Below, one piece after another: positions 1 through 6,233 of a stretch of DNA of 7,298 nt (position 1 is the first letter of the stretch; every line of letters starts with the position of its first letter). The notes under the pieces are model-generated. The model had not been told where the DNA came from. It searched no databases and saw only the letters and a list, made by a program, of their open reading frames with translations. Location of the stretch: assembly GCA_002316295.1 (NCBI GenBank), contig DCDF01000076.1, forward strand, positions 1 to 7,298. Direction: 5' to 3'. The position numbers and the translations under genes are program-made. The DNA comes from Syntrophaceae bacterium UBA1062 (GTDB taxonomy: Bacteria > Desulfobacterota > Desulfomonilia > UBA1062).

Positions 1-227
1 TCGCAAACACACTGCGGCGGTTTGGCGAAGGAACCAAGGTCGCCATGGAAATCGTGATGGAGGCGTGCGACGCAGGCCTTATTCCCGAAAACGAAGAAGT
101 GCTGGGAATTGGGGGAACCTACCGGGGATCGGACACGGTCCTCCTGATCAAGTCAAAGCCTTCCAAGCGATTTCTCGAGCTCGATGTGCTGGAGATACTT
201 GCAAGGCCGAGAGGCAGAGGTGACTGA
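1..227 (+). CDS. Pyruvate kinase alpha/beta (C-terminal) domain protein, 3' end only
   Basis: The reading frame is open from the left edge (first full codon at base 3) to TGA at 225-227, so 74 codons of the C-terminus are visible. The start is outside the window. The text RRFGEGTKVAMEI, followed by EACDAGLIP, EEVLGIGGT, GSDTVLLIK and a closing LEILARPR, fits the C-terminal alpha/beta domain of pyruvate kinase (PF02887 type). In many deltaproteobacteria and archaea this domain occurs as a separate protein of about 190 residues without the catalytic barrel. In true pyruvate kinase it carries allosteric effector sites; the role of the stand-alone form is not established. I cannot see whether a barrel domain lies upstream, so a full pyruvate kinase is not strictly excluded. 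The internal ATG at 45 is not a credible start because the domain pattern continues upstream of it. Confidence 0.7.
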   Translation, partial: ANTLRRFGEGTKVAMEIVMEACDAGLIPENEEVLGIGGTYRGSDTVLLIKSKPSKRFLELDVLEILARPRGRGD

Positions 228-241
228 AGCTGGGTTTTGGT

Positions 242-283
242 CCTGCCGGCAGGCCTGAAGGCTCCCTCGGAAGAGCCGAATTT
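242..283 (+). terminator. Possible weak terminator after the pyruvate-kinase-domain gene
   Basis: Fifteen bases after the stop there is a perfect 12-base palindrome, CCTGCCGGCAGG (242-253). It is followed by a stem-loop with GGCTC (260-264) pairing to GAGCC (273-277) around an 8-nt loop, and then GAATTT. The T tract is short and broken, so intrinsic termination would be weak. The position fits the boundary between the upstream gene and mutL. Confidence 0.35.
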
Positions 284-334
284 AGAACCATATGCTATCA
301 TATGAGTATATATTGGTTTTATGAGTAACCATAA
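281..334. promoter_or_regulatory. AT-rich block with short direct repeats upstream of mutL
   Basis: This stretch is markedly AT-rich compared with its GC-rich surroundings. CATATG occurs twice ten bases apart (289-294 and 299-304). ATGAGTA occurs twice (302-308 and 321-327), and AACCATA occurs twice (286-292 and 327-333). TATATT at 309-314 could serve as a -10 hexamer, but no good -35 lies at the right distance. It is plausibly promoter or regulator-binding DNA. No transcription factor can be named from the sequence. Confidence 0.3.
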
Positions 335-346
335 GGCCCGGCCTTA
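332..346. repeat. 15-bp perfect dyad TAAGGCC-C-GGCCTTA
   Basis: Two 7-base arms (332-338 and 340-346) are exact reverse complements around a central C. As DNA it has the geometry of a dimeric repressor site. As RNA it would fold as a 6-bp stem with a CCG loop followed by AAAATT, which is a poor terminator. It lies between the AT-rich block and the mutL leader. Confidence 0.4.
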
Positions 347-374
347 AAATTCCCCGACCTCGGTCTCCCGGCCC

Positions 375-409
375 TCCCCTGACAACCGACGGTTGACTTC
401 TTCAGGGGA
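375..409. repeat. Nested inverted repeats in the mutL leader
   Basis: The outer arms TCCCCTGA (375-382) and TCAGGGGA (402-409) pair over 8 bp. Directly inside the left arm sits a perfect 13-bp palindrome, CAACCG-A-CGGTTG (383-395), which could form a second stem. A 6-nt asymmetric bulge (396-401) separates the inner stem from the right outer arm. The structure covers a TTGACT hexamer at 393-398 that resembles a -35 box, so it may be an operator or a leader hairpin. No T tract follows, so a terminator is unlikely. Confidence 0.4.
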
Positions 410-419
410 TCTCTATAGC
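393..419 (+). promoter_or_regulatory. Candidate sigma-70-type promoter for mutL
   Basis: TTGACT (393-398) matches the -35 consensus at five of six bases. TATAGC (414-419) matches the -10 consensus at four of six, but the spacer is only 15 bp, which is shorter than optimal. If used, transcription would begin around 425, leaving a leader of about 80 nt before the mutL ATG. Confidence 0.25.
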
Positions 420-506
420 CTGTATTCGAAGCATTTTGGAAGGCCTTTGCCCTCGATTCGGGACCTGCATCCCGGCGGGCATGAAAAGGAGATTATCGGA
501 ACAGTC

Positions 507-2258
507 ATGTCAGCGATACGCGTTCTCGACCAGGAACTCGTGAATCAGATAGCGGCCGGCGAGGTCATCGAGCGGCCCGCATCCGTTGTCAAGGAGCTTT
601 TGGAGAACGCCATCGATGCGGGGGCAACGAACATCGACGTTGAAGTCGGGGGCAGCGGATTGGATCTTATCCGTATGGCGGATAACGGCAGCGGCATGAC
701 CGAGGTCGAGCTCGAGCTGGCGATTCTCCGCCATGCAACGAGCAAGATCGGACGCCCTGAGGACCTCTTCTCCATACGCACCTTGGGCTTTCGCGGCGAA
801 GCCCTGCCGAGCATCATGTCCGTGAGCAGGTCAACGATCGCCTCACGGAAACACGGATCATCCACAGGCTGGTCCCTCACGCTCGAAGCGGGCGAGGTCC
901 GTGAAAAATCCATGAAAGGCATGACACAGGGCACAATGGTGGAAATCAGGGACCTGTTCTTCAACACACCTGCCCGAAGGAAGTTCCTCAAATCCGCAGC
1001 CACCGAGCAGCGCCACATTATCGACATCATATCCCGATACGCCCTTGCCTATCCGTTGAAGCGGTTCTCGCTTTCAATCAACGGTCGCACCGTGCTGAAC
1101 CTGAGAGAGGGTTCGACACTCGAGGAGCGTGTTGAGGCAATTTGGGGCAAAGAGGCCGGGAAAAGGCTGTACCCGGTGTCCGAGGAGCGGCCGGAGTTGA
1201 GCATCCACGGCATTCTCGCCTCTCCGGAGGTGTCGAGGCCCGGCAGGAGCGGGATTTACACATATGTGAACAAGCGTTCAGTCATGGATCATACGTTGCG
1301 TGCCGCAGTGCTCGACGGATACCGCGGCATGCTCATGAAACAGCGCTTTCCGATGGCGGTTCTCTTTCTCGACATGGACCCGGCCGAGGTGGACGTGAAC
1401 GTCCATCCTGCGAAAGCTGAGGTGAGGTTCAAGAACTCCTCCGCAATATTCGGCATGGTGGTAAACACCGTGCGTCGGACCCTGACCGCGCAGCCGGTCT
1501 TTCAGGCATCGGCGACGTTTGGCCCCTCACCCGCCCACCGGGTGGAAGAAGCCGCGATGCCGTACCGCACCAGGCAGCCTCGATCCGGACAGGGTCATTT
1601 GGCGGCTCCCGCAATGTCCGATGCCATAAGGGGCGGCAAGGCGCAGGGCAATCTGTTCGAGGCAAGATCTCCAGGCTTCGCGTATGCGGACAAGGCCTTT
1701 GTCGGGGTTTCACACGCAACCTATATCATCCTCGAAGACGAGACGTCGCTGTATATTCTCGATCAGCACGCAGCCCACGAGCGGGTCACATTCGAGCGGC
1801 TGATGAACGCCCGTGACGCCGGCCGGGAGCCTACACAGACTCTGCTGACGCCGCTGGTCATCGAGCTGTCACCCGCCGAATTCAAGGCATTCGAGGAGGT
1901 TGCCGGGGATATCCTCCAGGCCGGTATCGAGGCCGAGCCCTTCGGCGAGGCTGCAATCGCGGTGAGGGCGTATCCGGGGCTCCTGGACGGCGCGGACATA
2001 CGGGGCATCATGCTCGATCTGCTCGGCGCGGTGATGGAAGGGGACTTGAACCGGAAGGAATACCGGCACGACGTGATAGCCCGCATCGCCTGCCACAGGA
2101 GCGTGCGCGCGGGCGTGCGGCTCGGCCGCGACGAGGTGCTCGGGCTTCTCAAGGATCTCGACGAGGTGGGCTCTCCCATGACGTGCCCCCATGGCAGGCC
2201 CCTGTTCAAACGGATCGAAAAGGACGAGATCGAGCGGTGGATCGGAAGACGCCCCTGA
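507..2258 (+). CDS. mutL: DNA mismatch repair protein MutL (endonuclease type)
   Basis: MutL is the ATP-dependent linker of mismatch repair, coupling MutS recognition to strand nicking and excision. The protein has 583 residues. The N-terminal GHKL ATPase shows NQIAAGEV (13-20), KELLEN with likely catalytic Glu30 and Mg-binding Asn34, ADNGSGM (58-64), RHATSK (75-80) and GFRGEA (94-99). A linker rich in Ala, Arg, Pro and Gly (about 335-395) leads to the C-terminal domain. This has the metal-dependent nicking motif DQHAAHERVTFE (419-430), ACHR (528-531) and CPHGRP (560-565). QTLLTP (444-449) matches the QxLLxP clamp-binding motif known in E. coli MutL. The nuclease motif implies a self-nicking MutL of the type used by bacteria without MutH. 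The ATG at 507 gives the canonical family N-terminus. AAGGAG at 486-491 is 15 nt upstream, rather far. An in-frame TTG at 393 would add 38 residues unlike MutL and is rejected. The 3' end overlaps miaA. Confidence 0.96.
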   Translation: MSAIRVLDQELVNQIAAGEVIERPASVVKELLENAIDAGATNIDVEVGGSGLDLIRMADNGSGMTEVELELAILRHATSKIGRPEDLFSIRTLGFRGEALPSIMSVSRSTIASRKHGSSTGWSLTLEAGEVREKSMKGMTQGTMVEIRDLFFNTPARRKFLKSAATEQRHIIDIISRYALAYPLKRFSLSINGRTVLNLREGSTLEERVEAIWGKEAGKRLYPVSEERPELSIHGILASPEVSRPGRSGIYTYVNKRSVMDHTLRAAVLDGYRGMLMKQRFPMAVLFLDMDPAEVDVNVHPAKAEVRFKNSSAIFGMVVNTVRRTLTAQPVFQASATFGPSPAHRVEEAAMPYRTRQPRSGQGHLAAPAMSDAIRGGKAQGNLFEARSPGFAYADKAFVGVSHATYIILEDETSLYILDQHAAHERVTFERLMNARDAGREPTQTLLTPLVIELSPAEFKAFEEVAGDILQAGIEAEPFGEAAIAVRAYPGLLDGADIRGIMLDLLGAVMEGDLNRKEYRHDVIARIACHRSVRAGVRLGRDEVLGLLKDLDEVGSPMTCPHGRPLFKRIEKDEIERWIGRRP

Positions 2259-3187
2259 TCGTGATCACCGGCCCGACCGGCTCGGGCAAGACCGCCATTG
2301 CGCTCGAGCTTGCCCGCACATACCCTCTGGAGGCTGTCTCCGCCGATTCCATGCAAGTCTACCGGCATATGGATATCGCAACCGCGAAGCCCTCCAAAGC
2401 AGAGCTCTCCATACTGCCGCACCACCTTATCGACGTGGCGGAGCCGGATGAAGAGTTCAATGCAGGCATGTTTGCCCGCCGCGCCCGTGACGCGATTCAT
2501 GACATCCTTTCCCGCGGAAAAATCCCGGTGATCGTGGGCGGAACCGTATTATACATCAAGGCCCTCCTGTATGGCCTGGCCTCCGCCCCGCCCCGTTCGA
2601 ACAGGATAAGAGCGGGCCTGACGGCGCTCGCCCACGAAAAAGGGAGCTCTTTTCTCTGGAAGATCCTCAACAGGCTCGACCCGGATGCTGCGCGATACAT
2701 CGGGGTAAACGACCGGGTGCGGAGCATCCGCGCTCTGGAGATCGTCTTCCTCACAGGGAGAAAAGCGAGCGCCTTCCACAGGGAGCATGCGTTCGCCGAG
2801 ATCCGCTACGACGCCCGTATCGTCTGTGTTATGCCGGACCGTGCCCGGCTCTATGAGAATATCGACACCCGTGTGCTGCGCATGGTCGAGAAAGGCCTGG
2901 TCGAGGAGACACGGAGGCTTCTCGATCTCGGATTCGGTTCGGCGCTCAGGAGCATGCAAACCCTCGCATACCGCCACGTGATCAGATACCTGGAGTCGCA
3001 GATCGGCCTCGATGAAGCCGTATCTCTGATCCAGCGGGACACCAGACGATATGCAAAGCGCCAGATCATCTGGATGAGGTCGAACTATGGTCCCGGTTCG
3101 TTCTGCGCCCCGGAAAATGCCATGACGATCCTCTCCGGCCTGCTGCGTCCTCGCTCTCCTATCGGCCCCGCCGGTCAGCCGGTCTAA
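2237..3187 (+). CDS. miaA: tRNA dimethylallyltransferase MiaA
   Basis: MiaA transfers a dimethylallyl group to N6 of A37 in tRNAs that read codons starting with U, the first step of i6A/ms2i6A synthesis. From the GTG at 2237 the protein has 316 residues, the usual family length. Visible motifs are the P-loop GPTGSGKT (12-19), SADSMQVYR (35-43) with the conserved Asp37, HHLIDV (62-67), GGTVLYIKALL (101-111) with the conserved Thr103, NDRVRSIRALE (158-168), SMQTLAYRH (239-247) and RRYAKRQ (270-276). The first strand of the fold begins right after this start (TPLIVITGPTG). An ATG at 2183 in the same frame would add 18 unrelated residues and a 76-nt overlap with mutL, so GTG 2237 is preferred. 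AAAGGA at 2218-2223, inside the mutL coding region, may be its ribosome-binding site. The 22-nt overlap implies co-transcription, and probably translational coupling, with mutL. Confidence 0.95.
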   Translation: MDRKTPLIVITGPTGSGKTAIALELARTYPLEAVSADSMQVYRHMDIATAKPSKAELSILPHHLIDVAEPDEEFNAGMFARRARDAIHDILSRGKIPVIVGGTVLYIKALLYGLASAPPRSNRIRAGLTALAHEKGSSFLWKILNRLDPDAARYIGVNDRVRSIRALEIVFLTGRKASAFHREHAFAEIRYDARIVCVMPDRARLYENIDTRVLRMVEKGLVEETRRLLDLGFGSALRSMQTLAYRHVIRYLESQIGLDEAVSLIQRDTRRYAKRQIIWMRSNYGPGSFCAPENAMTILSGLLRPRSPIGPAGQPV

Positions 3188-3190
3188 AGC

Positions 3191-3323
3191 GGATTCCGGG
3201 TCAAAAAGAATCCATGGCGCGGCCCGGATAGTCTCAATTATGACGATATTGCTGAGCATTTTTGGCTCAACCGCCGATAAAACGGTGGAATCTTTCACAT
3301 ATTGCAAATATTGTCATATGTGA
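3191..3323 (+). promoter_or_regulatory. Intergenic leader with four small stem-loops before ttcA
   Basis: The 149-nt gap after miaA contains four inverted repeats in a row. They are GGATTC/GAATCC (3191-3196 and 3208-3213), TGAGC/GCTCA (3253-3257 and 3265-3269), CCGCCG/CGGTGG (3271-3276 and 3283-3288, with one G-U pair) and TCACATAT/ATATGTGA (3295-3302 and 3316-3323). None has a following T run, so none is a convincing terminator. The last ends two bases before the ttcA ribosome-binding site and is AT-rich, so it could influence translation or act as an operator. A promoter may lie here, but I see no good -35/-10 pair. Confidence 0.35.
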
Positions 3324-3324
3324 T

Positions 3325-3330
3325 AAGGAA
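3325..3330 (+). promoter_or_regulatory. Ribosome-binding site that fixes the ttcA start
   Basis: AAGGAA lies six bases before the GTG at 3337. No comparable site precedes the in-frame TTG at 3262, so this motif decides the start. Confidence 0.6.
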
Positions 3331-3336
3331 CACGAC

Positions 3337-4104
3337 GTGAATCACAACAGCAGAAGATACTATGAAAAGCAACTCCGGCGGAAGGTCGGAACCGCGATCC
3401 ACGATTATCAGATGATCAGGCGGGGAGACCGGATCCTGGTGGCCGTATCGGGCGGAAAGGATTCGCTGGTGCTCCTGAAGGTGCTCGCCGATCTCCGCAG
3501 GTCGGCGCCGGTGGAGTACGAGATCATGCCGGTCCATCTCTCCACGGGCTTCGAAAAGGATTTCGGCCGGATCATCGAATGGGCCCGCAGCGCACTCGGC
3601 CTCGAGATCGAGGTGGTCCAGACAGGCATATCGGAGATACTCGCCCGGGTGTCCGACCCGGAGAAAAGCCCATGCGCGCTGTGCTCGCGGCTTCGGAGGG
3701 GCAGGCTCTATACCCTCGCTCAGGAAAGGGGCGTTTCATCCATCGCCCTGGGGCACCATCTGGACGACATCATCGAAACATTCTTCCTGAGGTGCTTCTA
3801 CACGGGGCAGATCGGGGCTATGGCGCCGGCCAGGGTTTCCAACGACGGCAGAAACCGGGTGATCAGACCGCTTGCCTACTGCAAGCTCACGCTGGTAAAG
3901 GCGTATTTCAGCTTTTTCGACGTGGAGCCGGTTTCCTGTTCCTGCATGATCCGCCCGGACAGCAAGCGTGAGCAGATCAGGGAATATTTGCGCATCCTGG
4001 AAAAAGACAACCCCAAGATGAAGAACTCGATCTTTGCGGCACTGGGCAATATCGATACGAAGAGCCTGTGCCTGAAGGGAGAATATCATGCGCATTCTCA
4101 TTGA
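3337..4104 (+). CDS. ttcA: TtcA-family tRNA 2-thiocytidine synthetase
   Basis: TtcA is an ATP-dependent, iron-sulfur-dependent enzyme that thiolates C32 in certain tRNAs. From the GTG at 3337 the protein has 255 residues. The PP-loop SGGKDS (38-43) activates the tRNA base by adenylation. The family block CALCSRLRRG (113-122) supplies two cluster cysteines (113 and 116), and GHHLDD (139-144) and IRPLAYC (176-182) follow as in E. coli TtcA. The third cluster cysteine is probably Cys203 in VSCSCMIRP, where E. coli has PCNLC. The N-terminal LRRKVGTAIHDYQMI also follows E. coli. The protein is shorter than E. coli TtcA (about 310 residues), mainly because it ends soon after the NIDTKSLC segment. 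The upstream TTG (3262) would add 25 residues unlike the family. The 3' end overlaps the next gene by 17 nt. The fold is certain; specificity for C32 is inferred from the close motif match. Confidence 0.85.
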   Translation: MNHNSRRYYEKQLRRKVGTAIHDYQMIRRGDRILVAVSGGKDSLVLLKVLADLRRSAPVEYEIMPVHLSTGFEKDFGRIIEWARSALGLEIEVVQTGISEILARVSDPEKSPCALCSRLRRGRLYTLAQERGVSSIALGHHLDDIIETFFLRCFYTGQIGAMAPARVSNDGRNRVIRPLAYCKLTLVKAYFSFFDVEPVSCSCMIRPDSKREQIREYLRILEKDNPKMKNSIFAALGNIDTKSLCLKGEYHAHSH

Positions 4105-4696
4105 CCCCAGGACGCGCAAACCGAGGACGGTCAAGCGGATAGCCGAAATCCTCTCCGCAGGCGGCGTGATCGTATACCCCACGGACACGGTATACGGGAT
4201 CGGATGCTGCATCACGAACAAAAAGGGGATCGACAGGATCAACTCGATCAAGGCATCCGTCAAACCCAGAAGCATCATGTTTTCCGATTTCCAGACCATC
4301 AGCAGATACGCCAAGGTGTCGAATGAGGCCTTCCGCATCATGCGCACCCTGCTTCCCGGCCCCTACACCATTATTCTGCCCGCCACGCGGCTGGTTCCCC
4401 GCCTGCTGCAGTCGAACCGCAAGTCCATCGGAATCCGCATCCCCGACCACTGGTTCTGTCAGGCCATTGTCGAGGAGATCGGCGAGCCTATTATCACCAC
4501 GAGTGTGCCTCTGTCCCACGAGCGGGTGCACATCGATCCGGTGGAGATCGAGGAGGACCTCGGCCACCGTGTCGACGCCATCGTGGACAGCGGCATTCTC
4601 CCAGATGTCCCGTCTACCGTGATATCGCTCGAGACCGACACTCCGCAGGTCATCCGCGAAGGCCAGGGGCCGGTGGAGTCTTTCATAACCATATGA
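4088..4696 (+). CDS. yciO: Sua5/YciO/YrdC-family protein, YciO type
   Basis: This 202-residue protein has the YrdC fold, known for making threonylcarbamoyl-AMP for t6A37 of tRNA. Visible motifs are VYPTDTVYGIGC (29-40), LLPGPYTIILPAT (88-100), RKSIGIRIPD (111-120), ITTS (136-139), PSTVISL (175-181) and VIREGQG (188-194). The closest match I recognise is E. coli YciO, including the PEEI-like segment, the TTS replacing the SxN motif of TsaC, and the closing REG-G. The KxR motif of TsaC is also not intact: Lys55 is followed by ASVKP. True TC-AMP synthase activity is therefore uncertain; automatic annotation would probably call it L-threonylcarbamoyladenylate synthase. Its start lies inside ttcA, with AAGGGAG (4075-4081) six bases upstream, so translational coupling is likely. 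The ribonuclease gene follows after 19 nt. Confidence 0.85.
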   Translation: MRILIDPRTRKPRTVKRIAEILSAGGVIVYPTDTVYGIGCCITNKKGIDRINSIKASVKPRSIMFSDFQTISRYAKVSNEAFRIMRTLLPGPYTIILPATRLVPRLLQSNRKSIGIRIPDHWFCQAIVEEIGEPIITTSVPLSHERVHIDPVEIEEDLGHRVDAIVDSGILPDVPSTVISLETDTPQVIREGQGPVESFITI

Positions 4697-4715
4697 GGAA
4701 AAGAGGCTTCGCATC

Positions 4716-6182
4716 ATGAAAAAGATGCTCATCAATGCAGTTCACCCCGAAGAAATCAGAGTTGCAGTCGTGGAAGACGGCATGCTCAAGGAACTCTACA
4801 TTCAGAGCGCGCTCAAGGAGCAGATCAGGGGGAATATCTACAAGGGAAGAATCTCGAAGATCGAGCACAGCCTGGACGCTGTTTTCGTCGATTACGGAAG
4901 GGAGAAGCACGGCCTGCTCCCGCTCAACGACATCAATTGGCGCTTCGTGCCCGGAGCGAAGCAGGACAAGGGATCGCTCTCGCTCTTGAGGAAGGGCATG
5001 GAAATCCTTGTGCAGGCAAACCGGGAGGAAAAAAACGCCAAGGGCGCGCTGCTCACTCTGAACATCTCCATCCCCGGCCGCTACATGGTGCTGCTTCCCC
5101 GGCAGGACCTGGCCGGGATCTCCCGGAAGATCGATGACGAGACCCAGCGAAAGCGGCTCAAGGACATCATTTCACAGCTCGCCCCGCCTGCCGACATGGG
5201 CCTGATCGTGCGCACCGCAGGCATGGACAGGACAAAGGCGGACCTGCAGAAAGACCTGAGCTACCTCCTGCGCCTGTGGAAGAGCATCGAGGACGGGTTC
5301 TCTTCGGCCCAGTGCCCTTCCCTCATCTACCGCGAAGGCGACATCATCATCCGCTCCATCAGAGACTACTTCACCAGCGACATCACCGAGATCCTGATCG
5401 ACGACGAGGAGACCTTCCGCCGGGCGGTCGTGTTCATGAAGAGCGTGATGCCCAGGCACAAGAACGTGATAAAGCACTACAAGCAGGGCAAGCCGCTCTT
5501 CACCAAGTATGACCTGGAGCAGCAGATCCAGAACATCTACAGCAAGAAGGTCAAGCTCCGCTCGGGCGGAACCCTGGTGATCGAGCCCACCGAGGCCATG
5601 GTGGTCATCGACGTGAACTCGGGCCAGTCGACCGCTGGCAGGGACATCGAGAACACGGCCCTGTCCACCAACCTCGAAGCCACCGAAGAGATCGCCCGTC
5701 AGCTCGTGCTTCGTGACATCGGCGGACTGGTGGTCATCGACTTCATCGACATGCGCTCGAGGGAGAACATGCGCAAGGTTGAAAAGGCGCTCAAGGACGC
5801 GCTCAAGAACGACAGGGCCCACCTGGTGGTCGGCAGAATCTCGAAGTTCGGGATCCTGGAACTCTCCCGCGAGCGGCTCTCCTCCACCCTGCTGGAGAAG
5901 AGCTACATAACCTGCGCCGCATGCGAGGGCACCGGCCTGATGAGGTCTGTCGAATCCTCGGCCCTCATGTCTCTGCGCGAGATCCAGCTCTATCTGAACC
6001 GCAACAATCCATCAGAGCTGAAGGTCGAGCTCCCGCCGGATGTGGCCATGTACCTGCTCAATTCGCAGAGAAAGTATCTGCTCCGCCTGGAGCAGGACTT
6101 CTCCGTGAAGATCGACATCTCCATGAACAGCGGCATCAGGCGAGGCCAGGTCCAGATGAGCGTTCCGGAGCAGGTGAAATAG
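4716..6182 (+). CDS. rng: Rne/Rng family ribonuclease (RNase G-like)
   Basis: This 488-residue endoribonuclease matches the catalytic half of RNase E and the full length of RNase G (489 in E. coli). Such enzymes cut single-stranded AU-rich RNA in rRNA maturation, tRNA processing and mRNA decay. An S1 domain (about 37-120, GNIYKGRISKIEHSLDAVFV) comes first. Arg166 and Thr167 in IVRTAG correspond to the 5'-monophosphate sensor (R169/T170 in E. coli RNase E). The metal-binding aspartates are Asp299 (DVNSG) and Asp342 (VVIDFIDM), 43 residues apart as in RNase E. The zinc-link cysteines are Cys400 and Cys403 in CAACEGTG, where many relatives have CPxC. A small dimerisation domain follows, but no long acidic or basic scaffold tail. 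The N-terminus MKKMLINAVHPEEIRVAVVE resembles RNase E more than RNase G, so the symbol is by length. AGAGG (4702-4706) precedes the ATG by nine bases. It is probably the last gene of the operon. Confidence 0.92.
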   Translation: MKKMLINAVHPEEIRVAVVEDGMLKELYIQSALKEQIRGNIYKGRISKIEHSLDAVFVDYGREKHGLLPLNDINWRFVPGAKQDKGSLSLLRKGMEILVQANREEKNAKGALLTLNISIPGRYMVLLPRQDLAGISRKIDDETQRKRLKDIISQLAPPADMGLIVRTAGMDRTKADLQKDLSYLLRLWKSIEDGFSSAQCPSLIYREGDIIIRSIRDYFTSDITEILIDDEETFRRAVVFMKSVMPRHKNVIKHYKQGKPLFTKYDLEQQIQNIYSKKVKLRSGGTLVIEPTEAMVVIDVNSGQSTAGRDIENTALSTNLEATEEIARQLVLRDIGGLVVIDFIDMRSRENMRKVEKALKDALKNDRAHLVVGRISKFGILELSRERLSSTLLEKSYITCAACEGTGLMRSVESSALMSLREIQLYLNRNNPSELKVELPPDVAMYLLNSQRKYLLRLEQDFSVKIDISMNSGIRRGQVQMSVPEQVK

Positions 6183-6233
6183 AGTGCCCTGAAATCGCCT
6201 TCGAGCCTGAAGCTTTCCCGCTGCGCCGAAGGA

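Noticed and set aside
393..506. 38-codon in-frame extension of MutL starting at TTG
   Set aside because: The added residues do not resemble MutL, the family N-terminus begins exactly at the ATG at 507, and the region holds regulatory dyads instead.
2183..2236. Earlier ATG start for MiaA
   Set aside because: It would add 18 residues read out of frame from the conserved end of mutL, including its CPHGRP codons. The GTG at 2237 gives the normal MiaA length and N-terminus.
1763..2500. 245-codon minus-strand open frame across the mutL-miaA junction
   Set aside because: Antisense to two confidently identified genes; low-complexity Ser/Arg/Pro composition typical of a shadow.
2537..2554. GGTVLY in MiaA instead of the common GGTGLY
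   Set aside because: E. coli MiaA has GGTMLY at this place, so a hydrophobic residue is a normal variant and not a sign of inactivation.
3295..3323. CRP/FNR-type operator before ttcA
   Set aside because: The arms run TCACA then TGTGA, the reverse order of the CRP site, and the spacing is wrong, so no regulator is named.
5172..5822. 216-codon minus-strand open frame inside the ribonuclease gene
   Set aside because: It is antisense to a strongly conserved coding region, its composition is that of a GC-rich shadow frame (rich in Val, Leu, Asp, Gly and His), and it has no recognisable domain.
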